DNA of 64,000 nucleotides from Euryhalocaulis sp050486445 (GCA_050486445.1 JBJHDH010000001.1:117196-181195), one strand, 5' to 3'. Positions 49,480 through 58,616 are shown, counted from the first letter of the stretch. Notes: generated by a model not told the origin, from the sequence alone. A program made the numbers and translations.

Positions 49480-49583
49480 GGTTTCCAGATTACGCCGCCG
49501 CGCTGCTGAACCGAAGCTGAACTTTTTGGCGGGCAAGGGCGCGATCCGGGGCCGGAAACCCGGAAATATGCTAGGCAGCCGGC

Positions 49584-50360
49584 ATGAGCCTCTCTCCCGG
49601 CGAAATCGAGCGCTATGCCCGCCATATCGTCCTGCGCGAACTGGGCGGGCCCGGCCAGAACCGGCTGAAATCCGCGCGCGTGCTGATTGTGGGCGCCGGC
49701 GGCCTTGGCGCGCCGGCGGCCCTGTATCTGGCCGCGGCGGGCGTGGGGCGCATCGTGCTGATGGATGGCGACACCGTGGCGCTGTCCAATCTGCAACGCC
49801 AGATTCTTTACGCCACGGCGGATCTGGACCGGAACAAGGCGGAGGCGGGCGCGGAACGTCTCGCCGCGCTGAACCCGGACATCACCGTCGAAGCGCGGGC
49901 GGAGATGCTGGACGAACGCAACGCCGATGAGACGCTGGCCGGTATGGATGTGGTGCTGGACGCGCTGGATTCCTTCGAGCCGCGCTTTCTGCTGAACGAA
50001 GCCGCGCTGCGCGCCCGTGCGCCTCTGGTCTCCGGCGCCGTGGAGCGGTTTTCCGGCCAGGTCGCCGTGTTCGATCCGCGCGACCCGGCCTCGCCCTGCT
50101 ATCGCTGCCTGACGCCCGAGGCGCCGCCGGACGCCGCCTCCTGCGCGCAGATGGGGGTGCTGGGCGCGGTTGCCGGGATCGTGGGCGCCTGGATGGCGCT
50201 GGAGACGGTGAAGCTGCTGACCGGCGCGGGCGAGACGCTGGCCGGGCGGCTGGTGCTGATCGACGGGCTTTCCGGCGAGGCGCGCGCCGTGCGCCTGCCG
50301 CGCGATCCGCAATGTCCCGCATGCGGCGCGCCCGGCGCGGTTACGGTTAGCGCCCGGTAA
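49584..50360 (+). CDS. moeB: ThiF/MoeB-family sulfur-carrier adenylyltransferase
   Basis: A 258-residue E1-like enzyme that adenylates the C-terminal glycine of MoaD or ThiS. RYARHIVLRELGGPGQNRLKSARVLIVGAGGLGAPAALYLAAAGVG (about 10-57) gives the nucleotide-binding start, followed by LMDGDTVALSNLQRQILY, NPDITVEA, DALDSFEPRFLLNEA and two zinc-binding CxxC pairs (CYRC near 172, CPAC near 249). It could serve molybdopterin or thiamine synthesis; no moaD, thiS or thiG is adjacent, so the symbol is a family assignment. Confidence 0.88.
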   Translation: MSLSPGEIERYARHIVLRELGGPGQNRLKSARVLIVGAGGLGAPAALYLAAAGVGRIVLMDGDTVALSNLQRQILYATADLDRNKAEAGAERLAALNPDITVEARAEMLDERNADETLAGMDVVLDALDSFEPRFLLNEAALRARAPLVSGAVERFSGQVAVFDPRDPASPCYRCLTPEAPPDAASCAQMGVLGAVAGIVGAWMALETVKLLTGAGETLAGRLVLIDGLSGEARAVRLPRDPQCPACGAPGAVTVSAR

Positions 50361-50464
50361 AACCGACCGCACACGCAATGGGGGCGCCCATTTATTGGGG
50401 ATAAATCCGCTTTTGCTATGCAGACCGCGACGGGGAAGCGGGTTTGCAGGGCGGATAGTCCATC

Positions 50465-52603
50465 GTGCGCGATCTGATAAACATGAAATGGCCGCGGCTT
50501 CTGGCGGTGAAGATCACGGCGCTGCTGGCCGTGCTGATCGCTGCGTTCGGAGCGCTGTCGCTCACCGTCCATGTAATGGGCGAACGCGGCGCGCAGGCGG
50601 AAATCGCCGCCGACGCCGCGCGCATCTATGCCGGGCGGATCGCGGAAATGGCGGCGCTGGCCGGATCGCTGGATCACCCCGATGTCCGCGCCGCGATCGG
50701 GGAAGCGGCGCGCCAGGATTATATTCTGCACGCCCGGCTTTCCGACAGCGACGGCAATATCGTTTTCGAGCGCGGCATGTTCGACGCCGAGTGGACGCGC
50801 GCCGATGCAAACCTGACACAGGACGCGATCTGGCGCGGGGAGGCGGGCGCGGCCAGAAGCGGCGTGGCCGGTCATGTCGCGGCGCCGGTGATGGTGGCGG
50901 GGCGTATCGCGGGCGCGGTCAGCGTCACCGCCGAGATTCCGGGCGCCGGAAGCGCGGCCGAGGCGGCGCTGCGCCGCTCGCTGATCGCGGTGGCGCTGGG
51001 CTTTGTGCTGCTTGTTCCGGCGGCCGGCCTTTATCTGATGTGGGCGACGCGGCCGCTGCGGCGCATCTCCATGGCGGCGCGCAAGGCGGCGCGCGGGCGC
51101 CTGGACGAGCGCCTGGACATGCGAACCGGCGACGAGATTCAGGATCTGGCCGAAGGCGTCAACGCCATGATGGACCGGCTGAAAGGCAGCCTGGAGCATG
51201 TGCGCCAGCTCGCCTATGCCGACCATCTCACCGGCCTGCCGAACCAGACCGCCTTTATGGAGCATTCGCGCGCCATGCTGCGCGAGGGCTGCGCGGGGGC
51301 GGTGTTTCTGATCGACCTGGACCGCTTCAAGCGGCTGAACGATACGTTCGGCGCCAAGCAGGGCGACCGGCTGATCCGCATGACGGCCCAGCGCATCCAG
51401 ACCGCTGTGGCCCGGCATGAGGAAAACCTGCGCGCGGCGGGCCTGACCGGCGCCGGCGCGGAAGAGAGCGCCTGCGGCAATGTGCTGGCCCGCATCACGG
51501 CCGACGAATTCGCGCTGCTGGTGACCGGCGCGGCCGGGGACGCCGAGGCGGAAAATCTGGCCACGGGAATCCTGCGCGCCATCGAACAGCCGATTGAAAT
51601 TCTGGGCCAGCATGTGGTCATCGCCTGCTCAATCGGGATCGCGCATTTCCCGCGTCATGGCGAGGGGCCGGAACTGCTGCTGCGCAACGCCAATCTGGCG
51701 CTGGACGAGGTGAAGAAAATCGGCGGCGCGGGATACCGCGTGTTCGACGAAGGCCTGACCCAGGCGGCGATGGCGCGTGTGACGCTGGAACACGAATTGC
51801 GCCGCGCCATCGAGCGCGACGAATTCAGCGTCTATTACCAGCCCAAGATTTCCGCCCGTTCCGGCGCGCTGACCGGCGTGGAGGCGCTGGTCCGCTGGCG
51901 CCATCCGGACGGGACGCTGCGCGCGCCGGGCTCGTTCATCCAGGTCGCCGAGGAGACCGGCCTGATCGCCGAGATGGGGGGCTATGTGCTGGCGGAAGCA
52001 TGCCGCGCCGCCGCGCGCTGGCGCGCCAAAGGCTACGCCATTCCGGTTTCGGTGAATGTTTCGGCGCTACAGTTCGAGCGTCCCGATTTCCGCCAGACGG
52101 TGGAAACGGTGCTGGCTGAATCGGACCTGCCTGCCGAGCTGCTGGAGCTGGAGATCACCGAATCCGTCGCCATGACCGATCCGGAGCGCGCGCTGGCGCA
52201 GATCGAGCCGCTGCGGCGTCTGGGCGTGCGCTTCGCCATCGACGATTTCGGCACCGGCCATTCCAGCCTGGCGCATCTGACGCGCATGCCGTTCGACACA
52301 TTCAAGATCGACCAGTCGTTCGTGCGCGTGCTGGGCGACGACCCGAACGCGCGCGTGATCGTGCAGACCATTCTGGCGCTGGCGCGTTCGCTGCGGCTCG
52401 ACGTGGTGGCCGAAGGCGCCGAGACGGCCGAACAGGTCGCCATGCTCCAAAGCCTCGGCTGCAATATCATCCAGGGCTATTATTTCGCCCGGCCGATGCC
52501 GGAGGCGGAGATGACCGAATATGCGCGCAAGGCGCCGCTGGAAGAAACGCAACGCGCCTCGGCCGAGATCATCGCCCCGTTCAGCGCGGCCAGCAGCGCC
52601 TGA
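50465..52603 (+). CDS. Membrane c-di-GMP phosphodiesterase (HAMP-degenerate GGDEF-EAL)
   Basis: A 712-residue protein: a membrane helix (about 12-35), a periplasmic sensor region with a PAS-like core, a second helix (about 178-200), a HAMP domain (MWATRPLRRISMAARKAARGRLDERLDM), a GGDEF-type domain (about 245-425) and an EAL domain (about 435-690). The cyclase signature is degenerate: ARITADEFALL replaces GG(D/E)EF, so cyclase activity is unlikely. The EAL domain looks complete: TGVEALVRW, VNVSALQFERPDF, ELEITESVAM, FAIDDFGTGHSS, FKIDQSFV and AEGAETAEQ. It should hydrolyse c-di-GMP, perhaps controlled by the inactive domain. GTG 50465 is used; an ATG at 50483 is equally possible. Confidence 0.9.
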   Translation: MRDLINMKWPRLLAVKITALLAVLIAAFGALSLTVHVMGERGAQAEIAADAARIYAGRIAEMAALAGSLDHPDVRAAIGEAARQDYILHARLSDSDGNIVFERGMFDAEWTRADANLTQDAIWRGEAGAARSGVAGHVAAPVMVAGRIAGAVSVTAEIPGAGSAAEAALRRSLIAVALGFVLLVPAAGLYLMWATRPLRRISMAARKAARGRLDERLDMRTGDEIQDLAEGVNAMMDRLKGSLEHVRQLAYADHLTGLPNQTAFMEHSRAMLREGCAGAVFLIDLDRFKRLNDTFGAKQGDRLIRMTAQRIQTAVARHEENLRAAGLTGAGAEESACGNVLARITADEFALLVTGAAGDAEAENLATGILRAIEQPIEILGQHVVIACSIGIAHFPRHGEGPELLLRNANLALDEVKKIGGAGYRVFDEGLTQAAMARVTLEHELRRAIERDEFSVYYQPKISARSGALTGVEALVRWRHPDGTLRAPGSFIQVAEETGLIAEMGGYVLAEACRAAARWRAKGYAIPVSVNVSALQFERPDFRQTVETVLAESDLPAELLELEITESVAMTDPERALAQIEPLRRLGVRFAIDDFGTGHSSLAHLTRMPFDTFKIDQSFVRVLGDDPNARVIVQTILALARSLRLDVVAEGAETAEQVAMLQSLGCNIIQGYYFARPMPEAEMTEYARKAPLEETQRASAEIIAPFSAASSA

Positions 52604-52633
52604 CAGGACACCAGACAGGACACCAGACAGGGA
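52602..52633. repeat. 12-bp tandem repeat after the EAL gene
   Basis: Two full and one partial copy of GACAGGACACCA run from the EAL-gene stop codon. It is a simple tandem repeat without evident role. Confidence 0.7.
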
Positions 52634-52688
52634 CGCCGGCCGCGCACGCCGGGCGGGCGCCCGGCCTCAATGCATCAATGACGGGACG

Positions 52689-52955
52689 TCAGTGCGTGTC
52701 GCCCTGACGCATCGAGAATTCTCCGCCGCGAATCCGCTCTGGCAGAGTCTCCGCCATTTCCGCCACGGCGTTCTCGCCATAGGCGTCCACCATATCGGAC
52801 AGGGCCGCGAAAATCGCGGCCGTGGCGATCAGTTCCGGCTCGCAGCCATCGCCCAGCGCGTCGTCCCACGCATCCAGGATTCGGTCCAGCGCAACGGATT
52901 TCTGCTCGTCCTCGTCCATCGCAAGGTGCGAATCATCGCGCCTGATATCGGACAT
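52689..52955 (-). CDS. Small acidic protein of unknown function
   Basis: An 88-residue, strongly acidic protein without signal peptide. It reads MSDIRRDDSHLAMDEDEQKSVALD, then a helical part (ILDAWDDALGDGCEPELIATAAIFAALSDMVDAYGENAVAEMAETLPERIRGG). It resembles small alphaproteobacterial proteins of no known function. ATG 52955 follows a G-rich ribosome binding site (GGGGGGACG). It stands alone between an EAL gene and a TIGR02301-type gene. Confidence 0.6.
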   Translation of the reverse strand: MSDIRRDDSHLAMDEDEQKSVALDRILDAWDDALGDGCEPELIATAAIFAALSDMVDAYGENAVAEMAETLPERIRGGEFSMRQGDTH

Positions 52956-53048
52956 GAACACGTCCCCCCCTCGTTCGCGCCTATGTTTCGCGGGCCCGGG
53001 GGGCGCGGTCAAGCTGGCTCCCGCACCGGGCGCATTCGCCTGCCCGCT

Positions 53049-53483
53049 TCACCTGTAGGGGGCGCCCAGCGCCTCTGCCAGGAACAGGCCCCGCTCCGCG
53101 CTTTCGCGCTGCGCCGTCCGCGCCGCGCCGGAGCAGGAGGGAAAGGCGCGTTCGCTGGCGCGGTACTGGTCATTGAACGCTTCGATCATCGCGGCGCGCA
53201 GAAAGCGGTCGGCGGCCTCGGCGTCCAGCAGCGTCATCATGCGCTCGCGCCAGTACTGATTGCCGCGCCCCTCGCAAACAACGGCGAGATAATGCACCGC
53301 GCCCAGCGTGCCGGCGAGTTCGTGCAGCATCCCCGCGCGGCCGCGCGGCGCGTCGCCCGAAGACGGCGCCTGGAGCACCCGCCACTGGGCGGCGGCGGGC
53401 GCGGCCAGCGCCAGCATACAAGCGGCGGCGAGGATCGCGGCGCGCGCACAGCGCAGGCTGGAAAAGGAAACTGTGGGAGACAT
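53049..53483 (-). CDS. TIGR02301-family secreted protein
   Basis: A 144-residue exported protein. The signal peptide ends LALAAPAAAQW, then MLHELAGTLGAVHYLAVVCEGRGNQYWRERMMTLLDAEA and AFNDQYRASERAFPSCSGAARTAQRESAERGLFLAEAL, which match the alphaproteobacterial TIGR02301 family of unknown function with its two conserved cysteines. It lies 43 bases downstream of the Nudix gene on the same strand, a conserved pairing in alphaproteobacteria. ATG 53483 is chosen; an in-frame ATG at 53513 would add 10 residues. Confidence 0.8.
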   Translation of the reverse strand: MSPTVSFSSLRCARAAILAAACMLALAAPAAAQWRVLQAPSSGDAPRGRAGMLHELAGTLGAVHYLAVVCEGRGNQYWRERMMTLLDAEAADRFLRAAMIEAFNDQYRASERAFPSCSGAARTAQRESAERGLFLAEALGAPYR

Positions 53484-53525
53484 GAATAACGCCGGTGGAG
53501 AGGATGCGGGCATGAGGGTGGAAAA

Positions 53526-53951
53526 TTACGGCCGGAGCATGGCGCGCGCCAGATTTATGGCGCGCAGCGTCTCATCCCACAGGCCGAGCCCCGGCAATTC
53601 CTCCGGCGCGAAAAAGCGCGCATCCGACACATCGTCCGCCGCGCGCGGCTCGCCCGCGCGCCAGCGCATCGCATAGTCGATCAGCACAACGTGCCGGTCT
53701 TCGCCGATAAAATCGAACACGCCGGCCAGGCCGATCACCTCCGCCTCCACGCCGGTCTCCTCGCGCAGTTCGCGCAGGGCGGCGGCCTGCGCCGTCTCGC
53801 CCCATTCGATGCGCCCGCCGGGGATCGACCATTGCCCGTCCAGCGGCGGTTTGGCGCGGCGCACCAGCAGCACCGCGTCGCGCCGGAAGACGATGGCGCC
53901 CGCGCCGGGGACGGGGGCCGCCGCAGGGGTGGAAACCTGGTCCTGATCCAT
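53526..53951 (-). CDS. Nudix hydrolase (ADP-ribose pyrophosphatase-like)
   Basis: A 141-residue Nudix protein. VPGAGAIVFRRDAVLLVRRAKPPLDGQWSIPGGRIEWGETAQAAALRELREETGVEAEVIGL spans the first strands and the complete Nudix box (about 42-64: GGRIEWGETAQAAALRELREETG). The substrate is not readable; ADP-ribose or a mutagenic nucleotide are typical. ATG 53951 has GGAG 7 bases upstream. It is divergent from a second Nudix gene whose start is 44 bases away, so two Nudix genes share one small promoter region. Confidence 0.88.
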   Translation of the reverse strand: MDQDQVSTPAAAPVPGAGAIVFRRDAVLLVRRAKPPLDGQWSIPGGRIEWGETAQAAALRELREETGVEAEVIGLAGVFDFIGEDRHVVLIDYAMRWRAGEPRAADDVSDARFFAPEELPGLGLWDETLRAINLARAMLRP

Positions 53952-53995
53952 AATCTCCGCTTCGCCCGGGGCGCGTTCCGGGTCAATCTGCTCCG

Positions 53996-54460
53996 ATGCT
54001 GTTGCGCGCCGCCTTCCGCCTCGCCCGCCCGCTGATCCACGCCCACGGCCGGCTGCGGCGCGGCATGGTTCTGGGCGTGCGCGTGGTGCTGACCGGCGAT
54101 GACGGCCGCGTGGCGCTGGTGCGCCATTCCTATGAGGCCGGCTGGCATTTTCCCGGCGGCGGGGTGGAGCGCGGCGAGACGGCCGAGGACGCGGCAAGGC
54201 GCGAGGCGCGGGAGGAGGCCGGATGCGAGCCCGGCGCGCTGGTCCTGCTTGGCGTCTTCAATAATGAGCGCGCCGTGCCCGGCGATCATGTGCTGCTCTG
54301 GCGTGCGCAGGACTGGCGCCCCGCGCCGCCGCAAAGCGGGATGGAGATCGCAGAACGCGGCTGGTTCAGCCCGGACGAGGCGCGTTCCATCGCCAGCCCG
54401 GCGACGCAGCGCCGCCTGGCCGAGCTGTTCTCCGGCGCCCAGCGCGATCCTTACTGGTGA
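53996..54460 (+). CDS. Nudix hydrolase, second copy
   Basis: A 154-residue Nudix protein with a different N-terminus: LLRAAFRLARPLIHAHGRLRRGMVLGVRVVLTGDDGRVALVRHSYEAGWHFPGGGVERGETAEDAARREAREEAGCEPG. The box is GGGVERGE...REAREEAG (about 62-84). The start resembles the NUDIX proteins with a basic helix that can associate with membranes, and GVFNNERAVPGDHVLLWRAQDW is typical of the group. Identity to the neighbour is confined to the box, so this is not a recent duplicate. Confidence 0.85.
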   Translation: MLLRAAFRLARPLIHAHGRLRRGMVLGVRVVLTGDDGRVALVRHSYEAGWHFPGGGVERGETAEDAARREAREEAGCEPGALVLLGVFNNERAVPGDHVLLWRAQDWRPAPPQSGMEIAERGWFSPDEARSIASPATQRRLAELFSGAQRDPYW

Positions 54461-54483
54461 GGGGGTGTTTGGTTTGTCCGCTT

Positions 54484-54583
54484 AGAGCATTTCCGCTCTT
54501 CTAATCGCGGAAATGCTCCAACTCTTTGATTCTCGCGTTTCCGGACGGCGAACCGGTTTCCACTTCGCCTGGAAACGCTCTAA
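54484..54583. repeat. Palindromic intergenic repeat, family A copy 2
   Basis: A 100-base copy of the element at 20426-20528, in the same orientation, differing by a 3-base deletion and a few substitutions. It lies 24 bases after the second Nudix stop. Hairpin arms GAGCATTTCCGC/GCGGAAATGCTC and GCGTTTCC/GGAAACGC are kept. The remainder to 54692 shows no gene. Confidence 0.9.
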
Positions 54584-54692
54584 GACGCCGCCGCGTCCTG
54601 CTCTTCCCCGCCATCGTCGTCGCGGTCGTCGCTGAGGGCGAGCACGGAATCTGGCAGGGATTTCGATGTGCGTGCTTTAGGTGGTCAACATC

Positions 54693-56201
54693 CTATGGAT
54701 CCAAGGATATGTCGATGTGCTCTATTTCCTCTGCGAATTCTTCCGCAACTTTGGCCATGACATCCTTAGTCGCTGCCTCCGGTAACGCCTCAACAGCCTT
54801 CAATTGTCTGTCGACTGCACGGCGTCGAACCCCAGCGGCCTCAACGGTTTTTTGCGCCTCTCCCAGTTTCTTTTCCACTTTATCGAGCACGTTTCCAAAT
54901 TTCTGGAATTCTGTTTTAACGGCGCCCAGCACTCGCCAAACCTCACTGGAGCGTTCTTGAATAGCCAAGGAACGGAATCCCATACGCAGAGAAACCAGAA
55001 GGGCCATCAAGGTGGTCGGCCCGGCGACAACAACCCGGCAATCTCTTTGCAGTGAATCGACAAGCCCAGGACGACGCACAACTTCAGCGAACAAACCTTC
55101 GGTTGGCAGGAACATCACAGCAAAATCCGTCGAATGCGGAGGGTTGATATATTTTTCGCAAATTGTGCGCCCGCACAGACGGATGGCCCGCTCAAATGCT
55201 TTTGCCGCCTCTTCAACTCCTACAGCGTCCCCCCTCTCGGAGGCTTCGGCTAATTTTTCATAATCTCCGAGGGGCACTTTCGCGTCGATTGGAAGCCATA
55301 TCGGCACGTCTTCATCACCGGGAAGCTTAACAGCATATTCTACCCGCTGCCCGGTATTGGGGACCACCTCAACGTTCTCAGCATATTGTTCCGTAGCAAG
55401 CACTTGTTCGAGCAACATGCCCAAATTGGTTTCACCCCATGTGCCCCGCGCCTTAACATTCGACAGGACGCGCTTGAGGTCGCCAACTCCGGTAGCAAGG
55501 CTTTGCATCTCACCTACCGACTTGAACACACGCTCCAAATTCTCATTGACTTGGTTGAAGGATGCCCCCAGTCGCTGCTCGAGCGTGCCCTGAAGCTTTT
55601 CATCGACAGTGAGACGCATTTGTTCAAGTTTCTCTGCATTCTCACCCCGAACCTTGTCGAGCTTTTCTTCGACCGTTTGGCGTAGCGCATCGTGACGCTT
55701 TTCGTTTGAATCCATAAGGCCTTTAACAGAAGCAACAACCGCCTCTAGTTTTTCCACTTGATTGCGCGATGAGGTTTCAATCCCCTCTGTTATGCTTGTC
55801 CTTAGAGCCGAAAGCGTATTGCCAACCTCTTCGCGCAGCGCACGCGCCTCCTCACTCGCGGCCTTCCGGTGATCCGAAAGGCTTTGGGTAAAGCCATCGA
55901 GACGCAAAGTGATGCCCTTCGATAATTTATCGAAACTGCCCATCAACTCTTCGCGCAGGGATTTTGCGTGTGTCTCTGCTGCGCCACGGCTTGTTTCTAA
56001 TTGAGAAGAAAATTCCTCTCGTGCACTTCGAGCGGCATTGGTCATCTCTTCCCGAACAACCGCTATTACCTCTGAGAGATTCTTTTCAGGACCGCCTGCC
56101 TTTGGGTGCCGTAGCAGCAGCAACAGACACAGAAATATATTGACGATTAGCATCGCAAGAACGGCGATGGCGATCAGTTCCGGCGACAGCCAAGCGGGCA
56201 T
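54693..56201 (-). CDS. rmuC: DNA recombination protein RmuC
   Basis: A 502-residue membrane-anchored protein. An N-terminal helix (about 8-31, IAIAVLAMLIVNIFLCLLLLLR) is followed by a long coiled coil (about 45-240) and the RmuC nuclease-like domain: RGTWGETNLGMLLEQVL (about 262), VEYAVKLPGDEDVPIWLPIDAKVPLGDYEKLAEA (about 298-331, with DAK as the PD-(D/E)XK core) and HSTDFAVMFLPTEGLFAEVVRRPGL (about 368). RmuC limits inversions at short inverted repeats. The gene is visibly less GC-rich than its neighbours, with more A/T-ending codons, suggesting acquisition from elsewhere. Confidence 0.92.
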   Translation of the reverse strand: MPAWLSPELIAIAVLAMLIVNIFLCLLLLLRHPKAGGPEKNLSEVIAVVREEMTNAARSAREEFSSQLETSRGAAETHAKSLREELMGSFDKLSKGITLRLDGFTQSLSDHRKAASEEARALREEVGNTLSALRTSITEGIETSSRNQVEKLEAVVASVKGLMDSNEKRHDALRQTVEEKLDKVRGENAEKLEQMRLTVDEKLQGTLEQRLGASFNQVNENLERVFKSVGEMQSLATGVGDLKRVLSNVKARGTWGETNLGMLLEQVLATEQYAENVEVVPNTGQRVEYAVKLPGDEDVPIWLPIDAKVPLGDYEKLAEASERGDAVGVEEAAKAFERAIRLCGRTICEKYINPPHSTDFAVMFLPTEGLFAEVVRRPGLVDSLQRDCRVVVAGPTTLMALLVSLRMGFRSLAIQERSSEVWRVLGAVKTEFQKFGNVLDKVEKKLGEAQKTVEAAGVRRRAVDRQLKAVEALPEAATKDVMAKVAEEFAEEIEHIDISLDP

Positions 56202-56325
56202 GGCGCGAATCCCTCTCCCTGCGAAGCGCGCAGTCTAAGCATATCGCCGCCCGGATGGAACAGATGGCGAACTTCACCGCGGGGGCCGCGCTTGACGCGG
56301 GCGCGCCGCCGGAGGATGCGGAGCC

Positions 56326-57273
56326 ATGTCCGCCGCGCCCATCCTGCCCGCCGACGATCCCGCCGCCATTGCGCGCGCGGCGGCGATTCTGCGCGCGGGC
56401 GGTCTGGTGGCGATCCCGACCGAGACGGTCTATGGCCTGGCCGCCGACGCGGCGAACGCCAGCGCCGTGGCGCGGCTGTATGAGGCCAAGGGCCGCCCGC
56501 GCTTCAATCCGCTGATCGCGCACGTGACGGGCGCGGACATGGCGGCGGCGCAGGGCGTCTTCAGCCCGCTGGCCGGAACGCTGGCGGCGCGCTTCTGGCC
56601 CGGCCCGCTGACTCTGGTTCTGCCGGTTCTGCCGGACGCCAGCGTCTGCGATCTGGCGCGCGCGGGCCTTTCCACCATCGCCCTGCGCGCCCCGGCGCAC
56701 CCCGCCGCGCAGGCGTTGATCGCGGCGTGCGGCTTTCCCCTGGCCGCGCCCAGCGCCAATCCCTCCGGCGCGCCCAGCCCGACAACGGCGCAGCATGTGG
56801 CCGAGGGGCTGGGGGATCGCATCGATCTGATCCTGGATGGCGGGCCGTGCCCGGTCGGCGTTGAATCCACCGTGATCGCCGTGCAGGGGGATCGCGCGGC
56901 GCTGCTGCGCCCCGGCGGGCTGGCGCGGGCGGAGATCGAGGCCGTGACCGGCCCGCTCGCCGCGCCGGACATGGAAGCGGCGCCCGCCAGCCCCGGCATG
57001 ATGCTGCGCCATTATGCGCCGCGCGCGCGCCTGCGGCTGGACGCGGCGGGCGCCGCACCCGGCGAGGCGTTTCTCGGCTTTGGCCCGGTGGCAGACGCGG
57101 ACCTCAATCTTTCACCCGCCGGCGATCTGCGCGAGGCGGCGGCGAACCTGTTCGCGCATCTGCGCACGCTGGACGCGCAATATGAGCGTATCGCCGTCGC
57201 GCCGGTGCCGGAGACCGGGCTGGGCGAGGCGATCAATGACCGTTTGCGCCGGGCCGCCGCCGCTCACGATTGA
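56326..57273 (+). CDS. L-threonylcarbamoyladenylate synthase (Sua5 type)
   Basis: A 315-residue Sua5 protein that makes threonylcarbamoyl-AMP for t6A in tRNA. The YrdC domain (about 10-200) shows GGLVAIPTETVYGLAADA, YEAKGRPRFNPLIAHV, FWPGPLTLVLP, STIALRAPAHPAAQALI, LAAPSANPSGAPSPTTAQHV and GVESTVIAV. The linker ASPGMMLRHYAPRARL starts the C-terminal Sua5 domain, which distinguishes it from short TsaC proteins. The start is ATG 56326 with GGAGGATGCGGAG before it. Confidence 0.93.
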   Translation: MSAAPILPADDPAAIARAAAILRAGGLVAIPTETVYGLAADAANASAVARLYEAKGRPRFNPLIAHVTGADMAAAQGVFSPLAGTLAARFWPGPLTLVLPVLPDASVCDLARAGLSTIALRAPAHPAAQALIAACGFPLAAPSANPSGAPSPTTAQHVAEGLGDRIDLILDGGPCPVGVESTVIAVQGDRAALLRPGGLARAEIEAVTGPLAAPDMEAAPASPGMMLRHYAPRARLRLDAAGAAPGEAFLGFGPVADADLNLSPAGDLREAAANLFAHLRTLDAQYERIAVAPVPETGLGEAINDRLRRAAAAHD

Positions 57274-57377
57274 GCTGAATCAGGGCGCCGGCGGATACAG
57301 GTGTCATGTTGCGGCGCAACAGATACGGCGCCATATCGGATGCAAGCCCTTTTCCGCCCGCGCACGGAGATCATCGC

Positions 57378-58568
57378 ATGCCCGAGACCCAGTCCGACCC
57401 CATCGTCATCGCCGGTTATGCGCGCACGCCCATCGGCGCGCTGCTGGGCGAGCTGGCCGCCATGCCGGCCAGCGAGCTGGGCGCCACCGCGATCAAGGGC
57501 GCGCTGGCCGATGCGAAACTGGACCCGCACACGGTCGATACCGTCATCATGGGCAATGTGCTTCAGGCCGGTCAGGGCCAGGCCCCGGCGCGCCAGGCGG
57601 CGCTGAAAGCCGGGCTGGAAAAATCCACCCGCGCCATGACGCTGAACAAGGTCTGCGGCAGCGGCCTTCAGGCCGCCGTTATCGGCGCGCAGGCTTTGCT
57701 GGCCCGCGACGCGGAGGTGATCGTGGCCGGCGGCATGGAGTCGATGACGCGCGCGCCGCATCTTCTGCCCACGCATCGCGCGGGGTTCAAATTCGGCGCC
57801 GACACGCTGCACGACCATATGGCGCTGGACGGGCTGACCGACGCCTATGACGGCAAGGCGATGGGCGTGCACGCCGACGCCACGGCGGCGAAATACCAGC
57901 TCACGCGCGAGGCGCAGGATGAATACGCCATCGAGACGCTGCGCCGGGCGCAGACGGCGCAGGTCGAAGGCAAATTCAGCCGCGAGATCGCGCCGGTGAG
58001 CATCAGGGACCGCAAGGGCGAAATCACGGTCAGCGAGGACGAGCTGCCGAAAAAGGCGCGGCCCGAGAAGATTCCGGAGTTGCGCCCCGCTTTCGGCCCG
58101 AACGGCACGATCACCGCCGCCAACGCCAGCGGCATTTCCGACGGCGCCGCCGCGCTGGTGCTGATGCGCGCGTCGGAGGCGGAAAAGCGCGGCCTGAACC
58201 CCGTAGCGCGCATCGTCGCCTCCGGCTCGCACAGCCATGAGCCAGAGCTTTTCACCACCGCGCCGGTGGGCGCCATCCGCGCGGCGCTGGCGCGCGCGGG
58301 ATGGGAAACGGGCGATGTCGATCTGTGGGAGATCAACGAGGCCTTTGCGATGGTGCCGATGATCGCGATGAAGGAGCTGGGCATCCCCCGCGACATCGTG
58401 AACCTGCATGGCGGCGCCTGCGCGCTCGGCCATCCGATCGGCGCATCGGGCGCGCGGGTCATCGCCACGCTGCTGAACGCGCTGGAACGGACCGGCGGAA
58501 AGCGCGGGATCGCCAGCCTGTGCATCGGCGGCGGCGAGGGCGTGGCGCTGGCGGTCGAGCGGTTTTAG
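57378..58568 (+). CDS. Acetyl-CoA C-acetyltransferase (thiolase)
   Basis: A 396-residue type II thiolase joining or splitting 3-oxoacyl-CoA. The nucleophilic Cys is in TLNKVCGSGLQA (about residue 92), the GHP histidine in LGHPIGASGARV (about 352) and the second Cys in SLCIGGGEG (about 382). NLHGGACALGHP marks the acetyl-CoA acetyltransferase group. It could work with bdhA in polyhydroxybutyrate metabolism or finish 3-oxoadipyl-CoA cleavage, but is far from either set. ATG 57378 has GGAG 9 bases upstream; the frame is open earlier without a sensible start. Confidence 0.93.
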   Translation: MPETQSDPIVIAGYARTPIGALLGELAAMPASELGATAIKGALADAKLDPHTVDTVIMGNVLQAGQGQAPARQAALKAGLEKSTRAMTLNKVCGSGLQAAVIGAQALLARDAEVIVAGGMESMTRAPHLLPTHRAGFKFGADTLHDHMALDGLTDAYDGKAMGVHADATAAKYQLTREAQDEYAIETLRRAQTAQVEGKFSREIAPVSIRDRKGEITVSEDELPKKARPEKIPELRPAFGPNGTITAANASGISDGAAALVLMRASEAEKRGLNPVARIVASGSHSHEPELFTTAPVGAIRAALARAGWETGDVDLWEINEAFAMVPMIAMKELGIPRDIVNLHGGACALGHPIGASGARVIATLLNALERTGGKRGIASLCIGGGEGVALAVERF

Positions 58569-58616
58569 AGGGCTGCGCTCATACTCAATAAGGCTTGCGG
58601 TTAGCGGCCGCCTCAC

